Origin: a bacterium
GTDB taxonomy: Bacteria > Bacteroidota > Bacteroidia > NS11-12g > UBA955
DNA: 64,000 bases
NCBI GenBank assembly: GCA_029945665.1
Contig: JAQSCZ010000109.1
Span: forward strand, 17,886 to 81,885
Reading direction: 5' to 3'
Positions within the stretch are counted from its first letter, which is position 1. Every line of letters starts with the position of its first letter. Below, one piece after another: positions 1-11,100 of this stretch. The position numbers and the translations under genes are program-made. Under the pieces are notes generated by a model. The model had not been told where the DNA came from. It searched no databases and was given only the letters and a program-made list of their open reading frames with translations.

Positions 1-2
1 GC

Positions 3-1736
3 ATGAATAATACTGGCGCTGAAGGCTTATTTCTTGAAGCTGCGAAAAATAGAGCACGTGCCATAATAAGCAATGCAAAAAACAGTGATGAGTTCCAGAT
101 TATAACCTCCGATATGAATGCCGCTTTGATGCATAACAGCAGCAAACAAACGGCGATGGAAAACATCGATCAAATAAAAACAGGTGCAGGCAGTCACCCA
201 CTTGCTCAGCTTATATTGTTACAAGAGCGTTTGCTAAATAAATCCAATGATTTAAAAAATGCGTTTATTATTTCTGATTTTCAAAAGAACGATCCTCCCG
301 TTACAGGCACTCCGATTGATACCGCGATTCAAAAAACATGGATTCGTTTGGCCAACAATGAAGCTGCTAATATTTGCATAGACACCTGCTATTTAAACGC
401 GCCTATCCTACAAATTGGAGAAACCATTAGCTTAAATGTACAAGTAGCCAACTACTCGCCCAACGAAATACAAGGCTTAACCATTGACTTACTCATTGAC
501 AACAAACCAAAAGGCGTGGCCTCATTCGACATTCAACCGTTTGCTAAAACAAGTCAAACGTTTAATTTTATACTTGAAGAAGGCGGCAGCCATGCCTGTG
601 TTTTAAAACACGCTGGTGATAACATGGCATTCGACGATCAATTATTCTTCTCTCTTAATTTAAAAACGGATTACAAGGTTATCAATATATACGACAAAAA
701 AGAGCAATACATCAATGCCGTATTTAATGAGACCAAAGGTTTCAGCTACCAAGGTTTTTCATCGGGCACTGTACAATTTAACACCTTTAATAACGCTTCA
801 TTAATTTGTGTAGAAGGCAGCAATAATCTGAGCAATGGCATGGCCGATGAACTTAAAAAATATGTGACCAAAGGCGGCAATTTATTTTTATTTCCACAAG
901 CCAACATCCCTTTTGGTAGTTTGCAAAACATAGCAAGCGCTGTTGGTTTTACGATCGATGAAAATCCTGTGACTTTAAATGGCAAGGTTGCTAGTTTCGA
1001 TTTAGAACACCCTATTTTTAAAAACTTATTTGAAAAAATACCAAAACAACTTGACTTACCCTTGGTGAGTCGATATTTTGCGATCAACAAACCCAGCAGT
1101 ATTGCTTTAATGAAACTAAACAATGGGAGCAGTTTTCTTTCTAATTTCAAAATGGACAAGGGACAAGTATACCTTTGCAGCAGTCCCCTTAATTCAGAAT
1201 ATACCAATTTCCAAAACCATGCTTTTTTTGTGCCTGTGTTATTAAAATCGGCCATGCTTTTACAATACGAATCGCCCTTGTATTTTGAATGTGGACAAAC
1301 AGAAAATATTGCAACTGGTCAGCCATTTACTTCAGAACGCGGCATTACCTTGCAAATGGATAACAACCGCTATGTGACCGAAGTTATAAACATGAACGGA
1401 TCCTTATTTTTGAACACAAACGGGGAGATAGGACAAGCAGGCAATTACAAAGCCTTGCTGAGCAATACGGATTCATCGTTGCTCGAACTTTCGTTTAATA
1501 CCAACCGCAATGAGAGTGATACCCGCACTTTCAGTGAATCTGAGCTTGAATCGTTGGCAACAGAAAATGGCAGCCAATTGTTTTCAGGGAGTGCCGAAAA
1601 ATTATCGGCAGAATATGCCGCTGCGCTCAAAGGCACACCACTTTGGAAATGGTGTATTATTTTTGTTTTGTTTTTCTTAATGATTGAAATACTTTTGATA
1701 AGATTTTTAAAGCCCCATGCAAAATTATCTACTTAA
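3..1736 (+). CDS. BatA-like / VWA-associated membrane protein, C-terminal part (5' end probably outside window)
   Basis: Long ORF open from the window edge; C-terminal TM segment WCIIFVLFFLMIEILLIRFL; CARDB-like and glutamine-amidotransferase-like text typical of Bacteroidetes BatA family proteins; overlaps the next gene. Confidence 0.6.
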   Translation: MNNTGAEGLFLEAAKNRARAIISNAKNSDEFQIITSDMNAALMHNSSKQTAMENIDQIKTGAGSHPLAQLILLQERLLNKSNDLKNAFIISDFQKNDPPVTGTPIDTAIQKTWIRLANNEAANICIDTCYLNAPILQIGETISLNVQVANYSPNEIQGLTIDLLIDNKPKGVASFDIQPFAKTSQTFNFILEEGGSHACVLKHAGDNMAFDDQLFFSLNLKTDYKVINIYDKKEQYINAVFNETKGFSYQGFSSGTVQFNTFNNASLICVEGSNNLSNGMADELKKYVTKGGNLFLFPQANIPFGSLQNIASAVGFTIDENPVTLNGKVASFDLEHPIFKNLFEKIPKQLDLPLVSRYFAINKPSSIALMKLNNGSSFLSNFKMDKGQVYLCSSPLNSEYTNFQNHAFFVPVLLKSAMLLQYESPLYFECGQTENIATGQPFTSERGITLQMDNNRYVTEVINMNGSLFLNTNGEIGQAGNYKALLSNTDSSLLELSFNTNRNESDTRTFSESELESLATENGSQLFSGSAEKLSAEYAAALKGTPLWKWCIIFVLFFLMIEILLIRFLKPHAKLST

Positions 1737-3000
1737 ACAGATTGTAATAACCGATAACCAGTCTTCACACAACGGCAAAACCGTTGACATAGCTGTTGAA
1801 AATGGCTTTATTACTGCCATTGAGCCCTTGATAGCCAACGAAGATAATTTTAAAGTTTTGTCTTATAACGAATGTTTGGCAACACCTTGTTTTATAGATA
1901 CCCGCTGCAACAGTAGCGACCCAGGCCTTGAACACCGTGAAACTTTCAAATCTTTAGCCATGGCAGCCATAGCGGGTGGTTATCATAAAATTGCTTTATT
2001 ACCCAATTCTGTACCAGTGCGCCAAACCAAGGCAGACATTGAATTTGTAATGCGTCAGAATTCAGACAACCCTATTGAATTTTTGCCATTAGGGGCTATA
2101 ACCCACGATTTGAAAGCTGATGATATGGCCGAAATGTACGACATGAAAATGAGCGGTGCCATTGGCTATGCCAACGGCAATTACGCCATTCAAAATGCGG
2201 GCACCCAAAGCAGGGCGATGCAATATGTTAAAAGCTTTAATGGATTAATATACAGTTTTTGTAACGATGAATCATTAGCGGGAAAAGGTCAAATGGCTGA
2301 GGGACCAATAGCGGTAAGTCTTGGATTAAAAGGCATACCACCAATGGCCGAATATTTAATGGTTCAAAGAGAGATAGAATTGGCCGATTACCACCAAACG
2401 CGCATTCACATAAGCAAGGTAAGTACTGAAAAATCAGTTGAATTAATTCGCCAAGCCAAAGCGGCAGGGACAGCTATTACAGCCGATGTAGCAGTTATGA
2501 ATTTGGTATTGACCGATGAGACTTTGATGGACTTTGATACCAACTTAAAAGTAATGCCTCCTTTGCGCCAAGCGAATGATGTTAAAGCTTTATGGGAAGG
2601 TTTAGCCGATGGTACCCTCGATGCAATATGCTCCGACCACCACCCGCAAGAAATAGAAAACAAAGCTGTTGAGTTTGATTATGCGAGCTATGGAGCTATC
2701 AGTATTCAAATAGCACTGAGTCTGGCAATAGAAGGTCGCAACAGATTTCACCCAGGCATGGATGATGCAACTTTATTTGAAAAATTCAATCACAATCCTG
2801 CCCTAATTTTAGGTCAGGCTGCCAGCGCCATCCGTGTTGGCAACCAAGCGCATATCACGGTTATCAATCCGCACAAGCAAACCATCTTATCGCGTTACAA
2901 CAACCGTTCGTTGTCTAGCAATACTTATTACCTAGACAAACCGTTGCCTTATGCTGTTGAGGCTACTTTTAACGGGCCATTTCAACATTTCAACCAATAA
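1717..3000 (+). CDS. Dihydroorotase-like amidohydrolase, probably non-catalytic
   Basis: Dihydroorotase framework (DPGLEHRE, MPPLRQ, GTLDAICSDHHPQ) but HxH replaced by R-C-N. Confidence 0.85.
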   Translation: MQNYLLKQIVITDNQSSHNGKTVDIAVENGFITAIEPLIANEDNFKVLSYNECLATPCFIDTRCNSSDPGLEHRETFKSLAMAAIAGGYHKIALLPNSVPVRQTKADIEFVMRQNSDNPIEFLPLGAITHDLKADDMAEMYDMKMSGAIGYANGNYAIQNAGTQSRAMQYVKSFNGLIYSFCNDESLAGKGQMAEGPIAVSLGLKGIPPMAEYLMVQREIELADYHQTRIHISKVSTEKSVELIRQAKAAGTAITADVAVMNLVLTDETLMDFDTNLKVMPPLRQANDVKALWEGLADGTLDAICSDHHPQEIENKAVEFDYASYGAISIQIALSLAIEGRNRFHPGMDDATLFEKFNHNPALILGQAASAIRVGNQAHITVINPHKQTILSRYNNRSLSSNTYYLDKPLPYAVEATFNGPFQHFNQ

Positions 3001-3070
3001 TTTGACGGTTCAATTTAATTTTTTATTTTTTTGAAATACCGCTTAAACACCCATACAAAATAGAACAACC

Positions 3071-4030
3071 ATGTTAAATTTATCCTTAGTAATACCGCTC
3101 TACAATGAAGACGAATCGCTGCCTGAATTGGAACAGTGGATTGCAAAAGTTATGCAGGCCCATCAATATACTTACGAAGTGCTTTTTATTGACGATGGCA
3201 GTACAGATAAAAGCTGGTCGGTGATACAAACTTTAGTAAAAAACAATGCCAATATTCGCGGCATTAAGTTCAGAAGAAATTATGGAAAATCGGCCGCATT
3301 GAATATTGGATTTGCTGAAGCAAAAGGCGATGTTATTATCACCATGGATGCCGACTTGCAAGATAGTCCTGAAGAAATCCCTGAACTATATCGCAGAATA
3401 AAAGAAGAAGGATATCACATTATTTCTGGTTGGAAAAAGAAACGTTACGACCCTATTAGTAAAACATTACCCACCAAATTATTTAATTGGGCCACGCGTA
3501 AAATGAGTGGTATATATTTGCATGATTTTAACTGCGGATTGAAAGCATATAGTTCGGAGGTTGTTAAAAATATTGAAGTATATGGCGAAATGCACCGTTA
3601 TATTCCGGTGATTGCAAAATCTGCTGGATTTACAAAAATAGGTGAGCAAGTGGTAGAGCACCGCGCACGCAAATACGGCACTACCAAATTCGGACTCAAC
3701 CGTTTTGTGAATGGCTTACTCGATTTAATGACCATCTTTTTCATGGGCAAATTTGGCAAAAAACCAATGCATTTCTTTGGCGTTTATGGCCTCTTGAGTT
3801 TCCTATTGGGTTTTACAATTGCGATGTATTTAATCATCGATAAAATGATCCATCTAGCCAACCATATAAAAGCGCCTTTGGTTGCAGATTCTCCTCTTTT
3901 TTATCTAGGATTAGTGAGCATGATTATTGGTACTCAATTATTTCTTGCTGGCTTTATTGGAGAAATGGTAAGTCGCAACAGTGGCGAGAGAAACACCTAT
4001 GCGGTTTCGGAAAAATTAAACATGGACTAA
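3071..4030 (+). CDS. Glycosyltransferase family 2 (GtrB/DPM1-like) with C-terminal TM helices
   Basis: LVIPLYNEDESLPEL, DDGSTDKSW, MDADLQDSPEEIPEL motifs; two C-terminal hydrophobic segments. Confidence 0.92.
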   Translation: MLNLSLVIPLYNEDESLPELEQWIAKVMQAHQYTYEVLFIDDGSTDKSWSVIQTLVKNNANIRGIKFRRNYGKSAALNIGFAEAKGDVIITMDADLQDSPEEIPELYRRIKEEGYHIISGWKKKRYDPISKTLPTKLFNWATRKMSGIYLHDFNCGLKAYSSEVVKNIEVYGEMHRYIPVIAKSAGFTKIGEQVVEHRARKYGTTKFGLNRFVNGLLDLMTIFFMGKFGKKPMHFFGVYGLLSFLLGFTIAMYLIIDKMIHLANHIKAPLVADSPLFYLGLVSMIIGTQLFLAGFIGEMVSRNSGERNTYAVSEKLNMD

Positions 4031-4034
4031 TAAA

Positions 4035-5171
4035 ATGCCCGCTCCGCTAAAAATAGTAATCGCAGGTCCTGCATGGCCACTTCGCGGTGGACTGAGCACC
4101 TACAACGAGCGTTTGTGTTTACAGTTTCAAAACGAAGGCGCAGAAGCCTCTATACTCAGTTTTAAATTACAATATCCCTCAATATTATTTCCAGGAAAAA
4201 CACAGCTGAGTGCCGACCCTGCTCCTGAGTCCATACAAATTGATACTGCGATGAATTCTATCAATCCATTTAATTGGATACGCGTAGGATTGAAGTACAG
4301 AAAAATGGCCCCAGACCTAATAGTGTTTCGCTATTGGATGCCTTTTATGGCACCTTGTTTGGGTACCATCGCCCGCATTATCCGGAGCAATAAAAAAACA
4401 AAAGTGGTGGCCATTGCTGACAATATCTATCCACACGAAAAACATTTTTACGATAACATCTGCACCAATTACTTTGTAAATTCCATGCATGGTTTTATTA
4501 CCATGAGTCAGGCGGTATTGGCCGATTTGAAAAAATTGGTTCCTGAAAAACCATCGGCCTACATCCCGCATCCGATGTACGATAATTTTGGCGCAAGCCT
4601 TGAAAAACAAGCCGCAAAAAAATTGATTGGTTTAGACCCTTCCTTTAATTATTTATTGTTTTTTGGATTCATACGCCATTACAAAGGTTTGGATTTATTG
4701 TTAAAATCATTTGCCGATCCCCGTTTACGTGCATTGAATGTAAAGCTATTAATAGCGGGTGAGTATTACGAAGACAGCGCTCCATATAAACAAATCATTA
4801 AAGATTTAAACTTGGAAGCATGGGTGATAGAACACAATGATTTTATTCCCAACCCCATGGTATCGGCTTATTTCTCGGCCTGCGACATGGTGGTACAAAC
4901 CTATCATAGTGCCACTCAAAGTGGAGTCACACAGATTGCTTATCACTTTAATAAACCTATGCTGGTAACCAATGTCGGTGGCTTGGCCGAAACAGTTCCG
5001 AATGGTGAGGTGGGTTATGTAACCGAAAAGGATGAGCAAGCGATAGCCGATGCTTTGGTCGATTTTTACACCAACCAGAGAGAGGCCAAATTCTCGCAGA
5101 ATGCGGCTGAATTCAAAAAGCATTTCAGTTGGGAAAAAATAAGCGAAGGCATTCGAAGTATTTTAAAATAG
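4035..5171 (+). CDS. Glycosyltransferase family 1/4
   Basis: GGLSTYNERL N-terminus, LLFFGFIRHYKGLDLLLKSF, C-terminal QSGVTQIAYHFNKPMLVTNVGGLAE. Confidence 0.9.
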   Translation: MPAPLKIVIAGPAWPLRGGLSTYNERLCLQFQNEGAEASILSFKLQYPSILFPGKTQLSADPAPESIQIDTAMNSINPFNWIRVGLKYRKMAPDLIVFRYWMPFMAPCLGTIARIIRSNKKTKVVAIADNIYPHEKHFYDNICTNYFVNSMHGFITMSQAVLADLKKLVPEKPSAYIPHPMYDNFGASLEKQAAKKLIGLDPSFNYLLFFGFIRHYKGLDLLLKSFADPRLRALNVKLLIAGEYYEDSAPYKQIIKDLNLEAWVIEHNDFIPNPMVSAYFSACDMVVQTYHSATQSGVTQIAYHFNKPMLVTNVGGLAETVPNGEVGYVTEKDEQAIADALVDFYTNQREAKFSQNAAEFKKHFSWEKISEGIRSILK

Positions 5172-5445
5172 TCAACTTAGTTGACTAAATAAGGAATCAA
5201 GAAATTATCAAAACGAAGCAGCTAGTTTACTATTGATTTATTTTTAATCTAAGGATTGCATAGGTATGTAAATTAAGAATACTTAATTCATGTCTTAAAA
5301 ATAAATAAAGATTTGATAAACCAAACCGCTTGGTTCAGATTTATCTGCAAATATCCTGTGGCCTATTGAAGTGGATTTAAGATATAAATTTACAGGATAC
5401 GCTCTTTTGGAAAACAGCTTAATTTGATATAAATTTGTTTTACAT

Positions 5446-5463
5446 GGTCCCTTGGAAGGGACC
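5446..5463. other. Perfect hairpin ggtccctt-gg-aagggacc in intergenic DNA
   Basis: Self-complementary 8 bp arms read directly. Confidence 0.6.
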
Positions 5464-5651
5464 GTACCTTCGGAAAAGCCAATTATCCAATTCTAGCGCT
5501 ACCTAAATGAAATTAATTCATGCTAAAACCATTGAAAATACAGAGATGGAGCAATTCGAATCTCTCACTCTCGGCCACTAAAAAAAAGATATTTGGAAGA
5601 ATGAAATGGAAAAAATTGAACCAATAAATTTAACACCCATTAAAAGATAAA

Positions 5652-6062
5652 ATGAAGCAAAAATTAATAATTTTATTTTGTATTATAAGTTGTAACAATA
5701 GTACAAAAACAAATAGTTTTGAAACGTTCAATGCTTTCAATATTGCGTTCTTTTCAGATTCATTATTTCAGCAAACAAGGATACTTTTGCCAATTGCATT
5801 TAAAAACCCAATTAATTATATCCCAGAAGGTGAGAGGAATTTGAATGAAAACAATTCAGACACTTTTTGGGAGAATTCAAATCTTAAATTTTCAAATATT
5901 TATACGTTGGATACTGGTAATTATTTTATAAAATCAGAAATATATGATACTTTAGCAATACAAACTGTAGGGTTAAAGAACTCAGGACTTTTTAGCAAAT
6001 TTTATTTTGTAAATAGATTTAATAAATGGTATTTAAAAAGATATGAAGAATCTGTAAATTAA
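5652..6062 (+). CDS. Hypothetical protein, possible lipoprotein
   Basis: N-terminal MKQKLIILFCIISCNNS resembles a lipoprotein signal; no family recognised. Confidence 0.5.
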   Translation: MKQKLIILFCIISCNNSTKTNSFETFNAFNIAFFSDSLFQQTRILLPIAFKNPINYIPEGERNLNENNSDTFWENSNLKFSNIYTLDTGNYFIKSEIYDTLAIQTVGLKNSGLFSKFYFVNRFNKWYLKRYEESVN

Positions 6063-6094
6063 ATTAAACGAAATAAAATTAATTTACATTTAAA

Positions 6095-6311
6095 TTAAAC
6101 ATCCATAGTAGGAGGTAATTCAATGAGAAATCTTATCAGGCAAAGCAGCTCCAATTCTTTTTCACAATCAGCAATAAAATTGTAAACAATAGGATATTCA
6201 GCAAACCCATGTAAAGCTGCTGACACTTGTGCAATAAGATTATTATTGTCTTCAATGGTGTAAAGTCGATTTTTAAAGTAATGTCTTCGTAAATTAACAT
6301 TTTGTTCTTCC
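6095..6311 (-). pseudogene. 5'-truncated gene remnant (about 71 codons, no start codon)
   Basis: Open frame on minus strand reading EEQNVNLRRHYFKNRLYTIEDNNNLIAQVSAALHGFAEYPIVYNFIADCEKELELLCLIRFLIELPPTMDV-stop; upstream end runs into the tandem repeat; no plausible ATG. Confidence 0.5.
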
Positions 6312-6312
6312 A

Positions 6313-6700
6313 GGCTGCATTATTTTCAGCCTGTCTGCTTTTGAAAATGGGATTTTAGATCTTTGTGATATTTTTATATTGGCTTGCAATAAAATTTCAT
6401 CATGCACCTCATGGGAATGGCTGCGCCTTTCCCGGAGGGGTGGGGCTTTACAAACCAATTTTTTTTTTGCAGCCAAGGGCTGCATTATTTTCAGCCTGTC
6501 TGCTTTTGAAAATGGGATTTTAGATCTATGTTATATTTTTATATTGGCTTGCAATAAAATTTCATCATGCACCTTATGGGAATGGCTCCGCCCTTCCCGG
6601 AGGGTGGGGCTTTACAAACCAATTTTTTTTGCAGCCAAGGGCTGCATTATTTTCAGCCTGTCTGCTTTTGAAAATGGGATTTTCAACGCAGCCTGGCTGA
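6313..6700. repeat. Tandem repeat, period about 162-165 bp, about 2.3 copies
   Basis: ggctgcattattttcagcctgtctgcttttgaaaatgggatttt recurs at 6313, 6478 and 6640 with near-identical intervening sequence. Confidence 0.9.
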
Positions 6701-6708
6701 AAATAAAA

Positions 6709-6732
6709 ATGCCACCTGACGGTGGCATTTAA
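6709..6732. terminator. Rho-independent-like hairpin downstream of tRNA-Glu
   Basis: aaatgccacc-tgac-ggtggcattt. Confidence 0.7.
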
Positions 6733-6743
6733 AAATTGGTTTG

Positions 6744-6815
6744 TAGTCCGTAGGGGAATCGAACCCCTCTGTCTGAGATGAAAACCCAGTATCCTAACCG
6801 ATAGATGAACGGACC
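6744..6815 (-). tRNA. tRNA-Glu (anticodon TTC)
   Basis: Reverse complement GGTCCGTTCATCTATCGGTTAGGATACTGGGTTTTCATCTCAGACAGAGGGGTTCGATTCCCCTACGGACTA folds as a cloverleaf; anticodon loop TTTTCAT. Confidence 0.93.
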
Positions 6816-6977
6816 AAAATTTTCGGACTGCAAAAATACTAAAAAAAATCAATTTTCAAAATGTCAATGAAAAAAAATTGAAAAAAGTTCAGTTTTTGTT
6901 TTTTTCGCGCCCTTTTACCGGCCAATTATCTCGCCCAAAATACATCAACCTAACCCTAACCCGCTCACCTTGAATAA

Positions 6978-8081
<1,104 letters not shown>

Positions 8082-8125
8082 ATCATATTTAGTAATTTTA
8101 ATTACTAATATCCAATACTTAATAA

Positions 8126-8157
8126 CCGCCTTTGCTTTTGCAGAGGCGGTTTTTTTT
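8126..8157 (+). terminator. Rho-independent terminator of gap
   Basis: ccgcct...aggcgg followed by a T-run. Confidence 0.85.
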
Positions 8158-8174
8158 GCATTCTGCGATATATT

Positions 8175-11100
8175 TTGTATGTTTGTTTTCTGCTCTCTCG
8201 ACTAAAATATGAAAAAATAAAACTTACCAGTCTCCTTTTATTCTTGATTATGGTAATAAGTTCTGAACTTTCAGGACAGGGAAATAAATTGAGTATACAA
8301 ATTACACCTCCTAAAAATATTAGTATCTGTGGTCTTAATGATACGGCCACAATTCAAGTTTACAACATTTCAGTTGGTACCATTTCCGGCATCGCTGTAA
8401 CCCTTAATCTGCCACCAGGAACCTTCTACATAAAAGGCACTGTCAACGGCACTGGCATAGCCGAAAGCAATATCAGCAACCTCAATCAACCGGTATTCAG
8501 TGCGCCGAATTTAAGCATAGCCTCGAATTTTTATTTTAGAGTATCGCTTACTACGGCCTGTGGCTTATATAACTACATTAGCGGCAACAATTCTCCAACC
8601 ATCAATTCGCGTATCGACTATTCTGGTAATTACGATGTTGGCAGTTCACTACCATTCTCTGCAAAGGTCCCTTCAATTCTTATTTCTAGCATTACCAATC
8701 AAAGTTATACAGGCAATGTTGGCGATGTATTTGCTAGAAATATAACGATTGGCAACTACGGCAAAGGGCCGCTTCGTTCGCTCACCCTGAGGAGAATCAA
8801 TGGTAAAGATCTCAAAACATTTGCTGTTAACAAAGGCACCAATAAATTTAGTGGCGATACCATTACCACTGTTTTTGGCACTGCCGATTTTAAAAAAATT
8901 GGCAACCTCGATACCTTTCTCGATCAAAACGAAACCATTGTATTAACCGATACGAGCCGTGTAATTGCTTGCAAATATTTAACCACCAACTATGAATTAT
9001 ATTGGGGCTGCCAAGGTAGCAGTTGTCAAATTGTAAAAAACTCGGGCATTGTTTTAATGAGTGCCCTAAGTCCGAACATTGTAACCCTGCCCACTCCTGC
9101 TTACCCTGTTTGTTACTATAACCAAATTAACAATCAGTTGTTGAGGATAACCAACAATGGGCAAAAGCCCGCATTTAATACCCGTGTGGCAATCGACCAA
9201 GGCTATTTCTACAACTTATCGAGTTTAGATACCAACGGACTACAAATAAAAAAAGGTTGGAAAGGCACTTGGACCAAACCCATCATCGATAGTTTCGGAT
9301 TGAACTATGCCTCAGGCGTGCATGTTTGCCTAGGCTCCAATCCGATAGGCTCCTTCAGAATAAAGCTGGGAACCATTAATCCCAAAGACACCTTTTACAT
9401 CAGTTTTAAAAACTTTACCTGTCAACCAACATCATGTAATAACTTTTATTATACAAACAGTTGGATGTATTCAACTGAATATTACGACCAGTGCAATAAC
9501 AAACAATATATTCCAATGGTTTGGGCCAAGTATTACGACTATACCGGCGCTGTTGCTTCTGCTTTTACACCAACTGATTTGGTAGATAAACAAAAAGGAG
9601 AATTTAGACATTTGTTTACCTATTTCTATACCTTAAATTTAGATGCAACTGCTGCTTACGAATTCAGTTTGATATTACCCAAAGGACTTTCACATAGTTT
9701 GAATAAGAATGAATTTTATTTCAACAATGCCAACTTAACGTCTACTTGGAAACCAGATTCAATGCGCATGAGTGGAGATACTGTGACGGGTTATTTTTCA
9801 AAAAAACCATTTGATTTAGCGAATGCCGAACTGATCTATTACCTTACCGCAGACTGTTCAGTGGCAGGGTCTAATGGCAATAAAAACATTCAATTGAATA
9901 TTCGGTACCTTACTAGCAAAAGCTGTACATCAAAAGAATGGATTAATCTGTATTGCTATACCATGTCCATTAAAATTCACTGCATTAATTCTTGTGCCCA
10001 AGGCATGAAGTTTAATTATTTTAGTGTTCAGCGAACATCTTATGGAGCACCAGATAACAATAACGATGGCGCGGCAGACGGCACAGGAAAAATAGACTTA
10101 CTAAAAATTCGCGAAGAGCGCGCCATGGTTGGCGATACCATCGAGGCCTATTACATTGGCAAAGTATTGCGACCAAAAGGAACTGCTGTCAGTTGGAAGT
10201 ATTTATATGTAGAAAGTAATATTGTTTATGGCTCCTTGCTAGATGTGGTGAGCGCCGATGTGGTTGTTTATCGAAGTGGTACAAAAAAAATAATGAGTTG
10301 CAATACTGTTAAATACAAAAAAACAGTCACCGGCGTAAATGCTTTATTTAAATTCGATTTAAGTGTCGACTCTGTAGCCCATTGTGTAGCTTCTGGATTC
10401 GATTATAAAAACACAGACAGTGTTAGGCTCCTAGTTAAATACAAATTGACAAATAATATTGGGCTCTATTCTTACACCACACAATTTGCCAATTCATTTT
10501 ACACCAGTGATATTAGTAAACCGACTCAAGCAAAAAATAAATTTCAATGCGATACCTTCTCAGGTCAATTAATTTTAACGGGCTATCAATTCCTCAATTG
10601 TTGTCCAGACAACTACGTTATTAATAGCTGTTCTCCTATTAATATTTCACAAAGTTTTTATTTGGGTATTGGCTCAAATTCAGCTTACGCTGGCAACAAT
10701 TATTTTCCTTTTGAATACCGCAATTTTGCACGACTTAAAGAAATAGTGATGGATTTGCCAGCAGGGTTCAAACTAAACTCACTGCAGTTGGGACAATATC
10801 GAACCACTGGTTCAAATGCGTATGTTTTAGAAACCAAAGACTCGGTCAAATGGGTTTATAAAAACGGCAAGTACAGCTTCGAAACTTCTAAATATTATAA
10901 AGACTCCGCCAAGGGTAAGTTTGGCTTAAGCGATGATGCTTTTCAGGGATATTTATATGCCAATATTACACCTAGTTGTGAATTACCGCCTGGGGTTTAT
11001 CAACCCATTAAATATGATTTTATTTTCGAAAAAAGAGGCACGCTAGGCAGTGGCTACGACACCGTTAACTCTGCTACATCGCCCAATTATTACGGCAACG

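Noticed and set aside
746-1255. Minus-strand ORF opposite the BatA-like gene
   Set aside because: Antisense to a well-supported coding frame with no family resemblance. Same reasoning applies to the other shorter antisense ORFs inside gap, pyrG, glmM, kdsB, ychF and the giant T9SS gene.
6379-6732. 117 aa ORF (and antisense 6294-6485, 6574-6852)
   Set aside because: These frames are created by the tandem repeat, the tRNA flank and the tRNA itself; the amino-acid text simply repeats with the DNA and resembles no protein.
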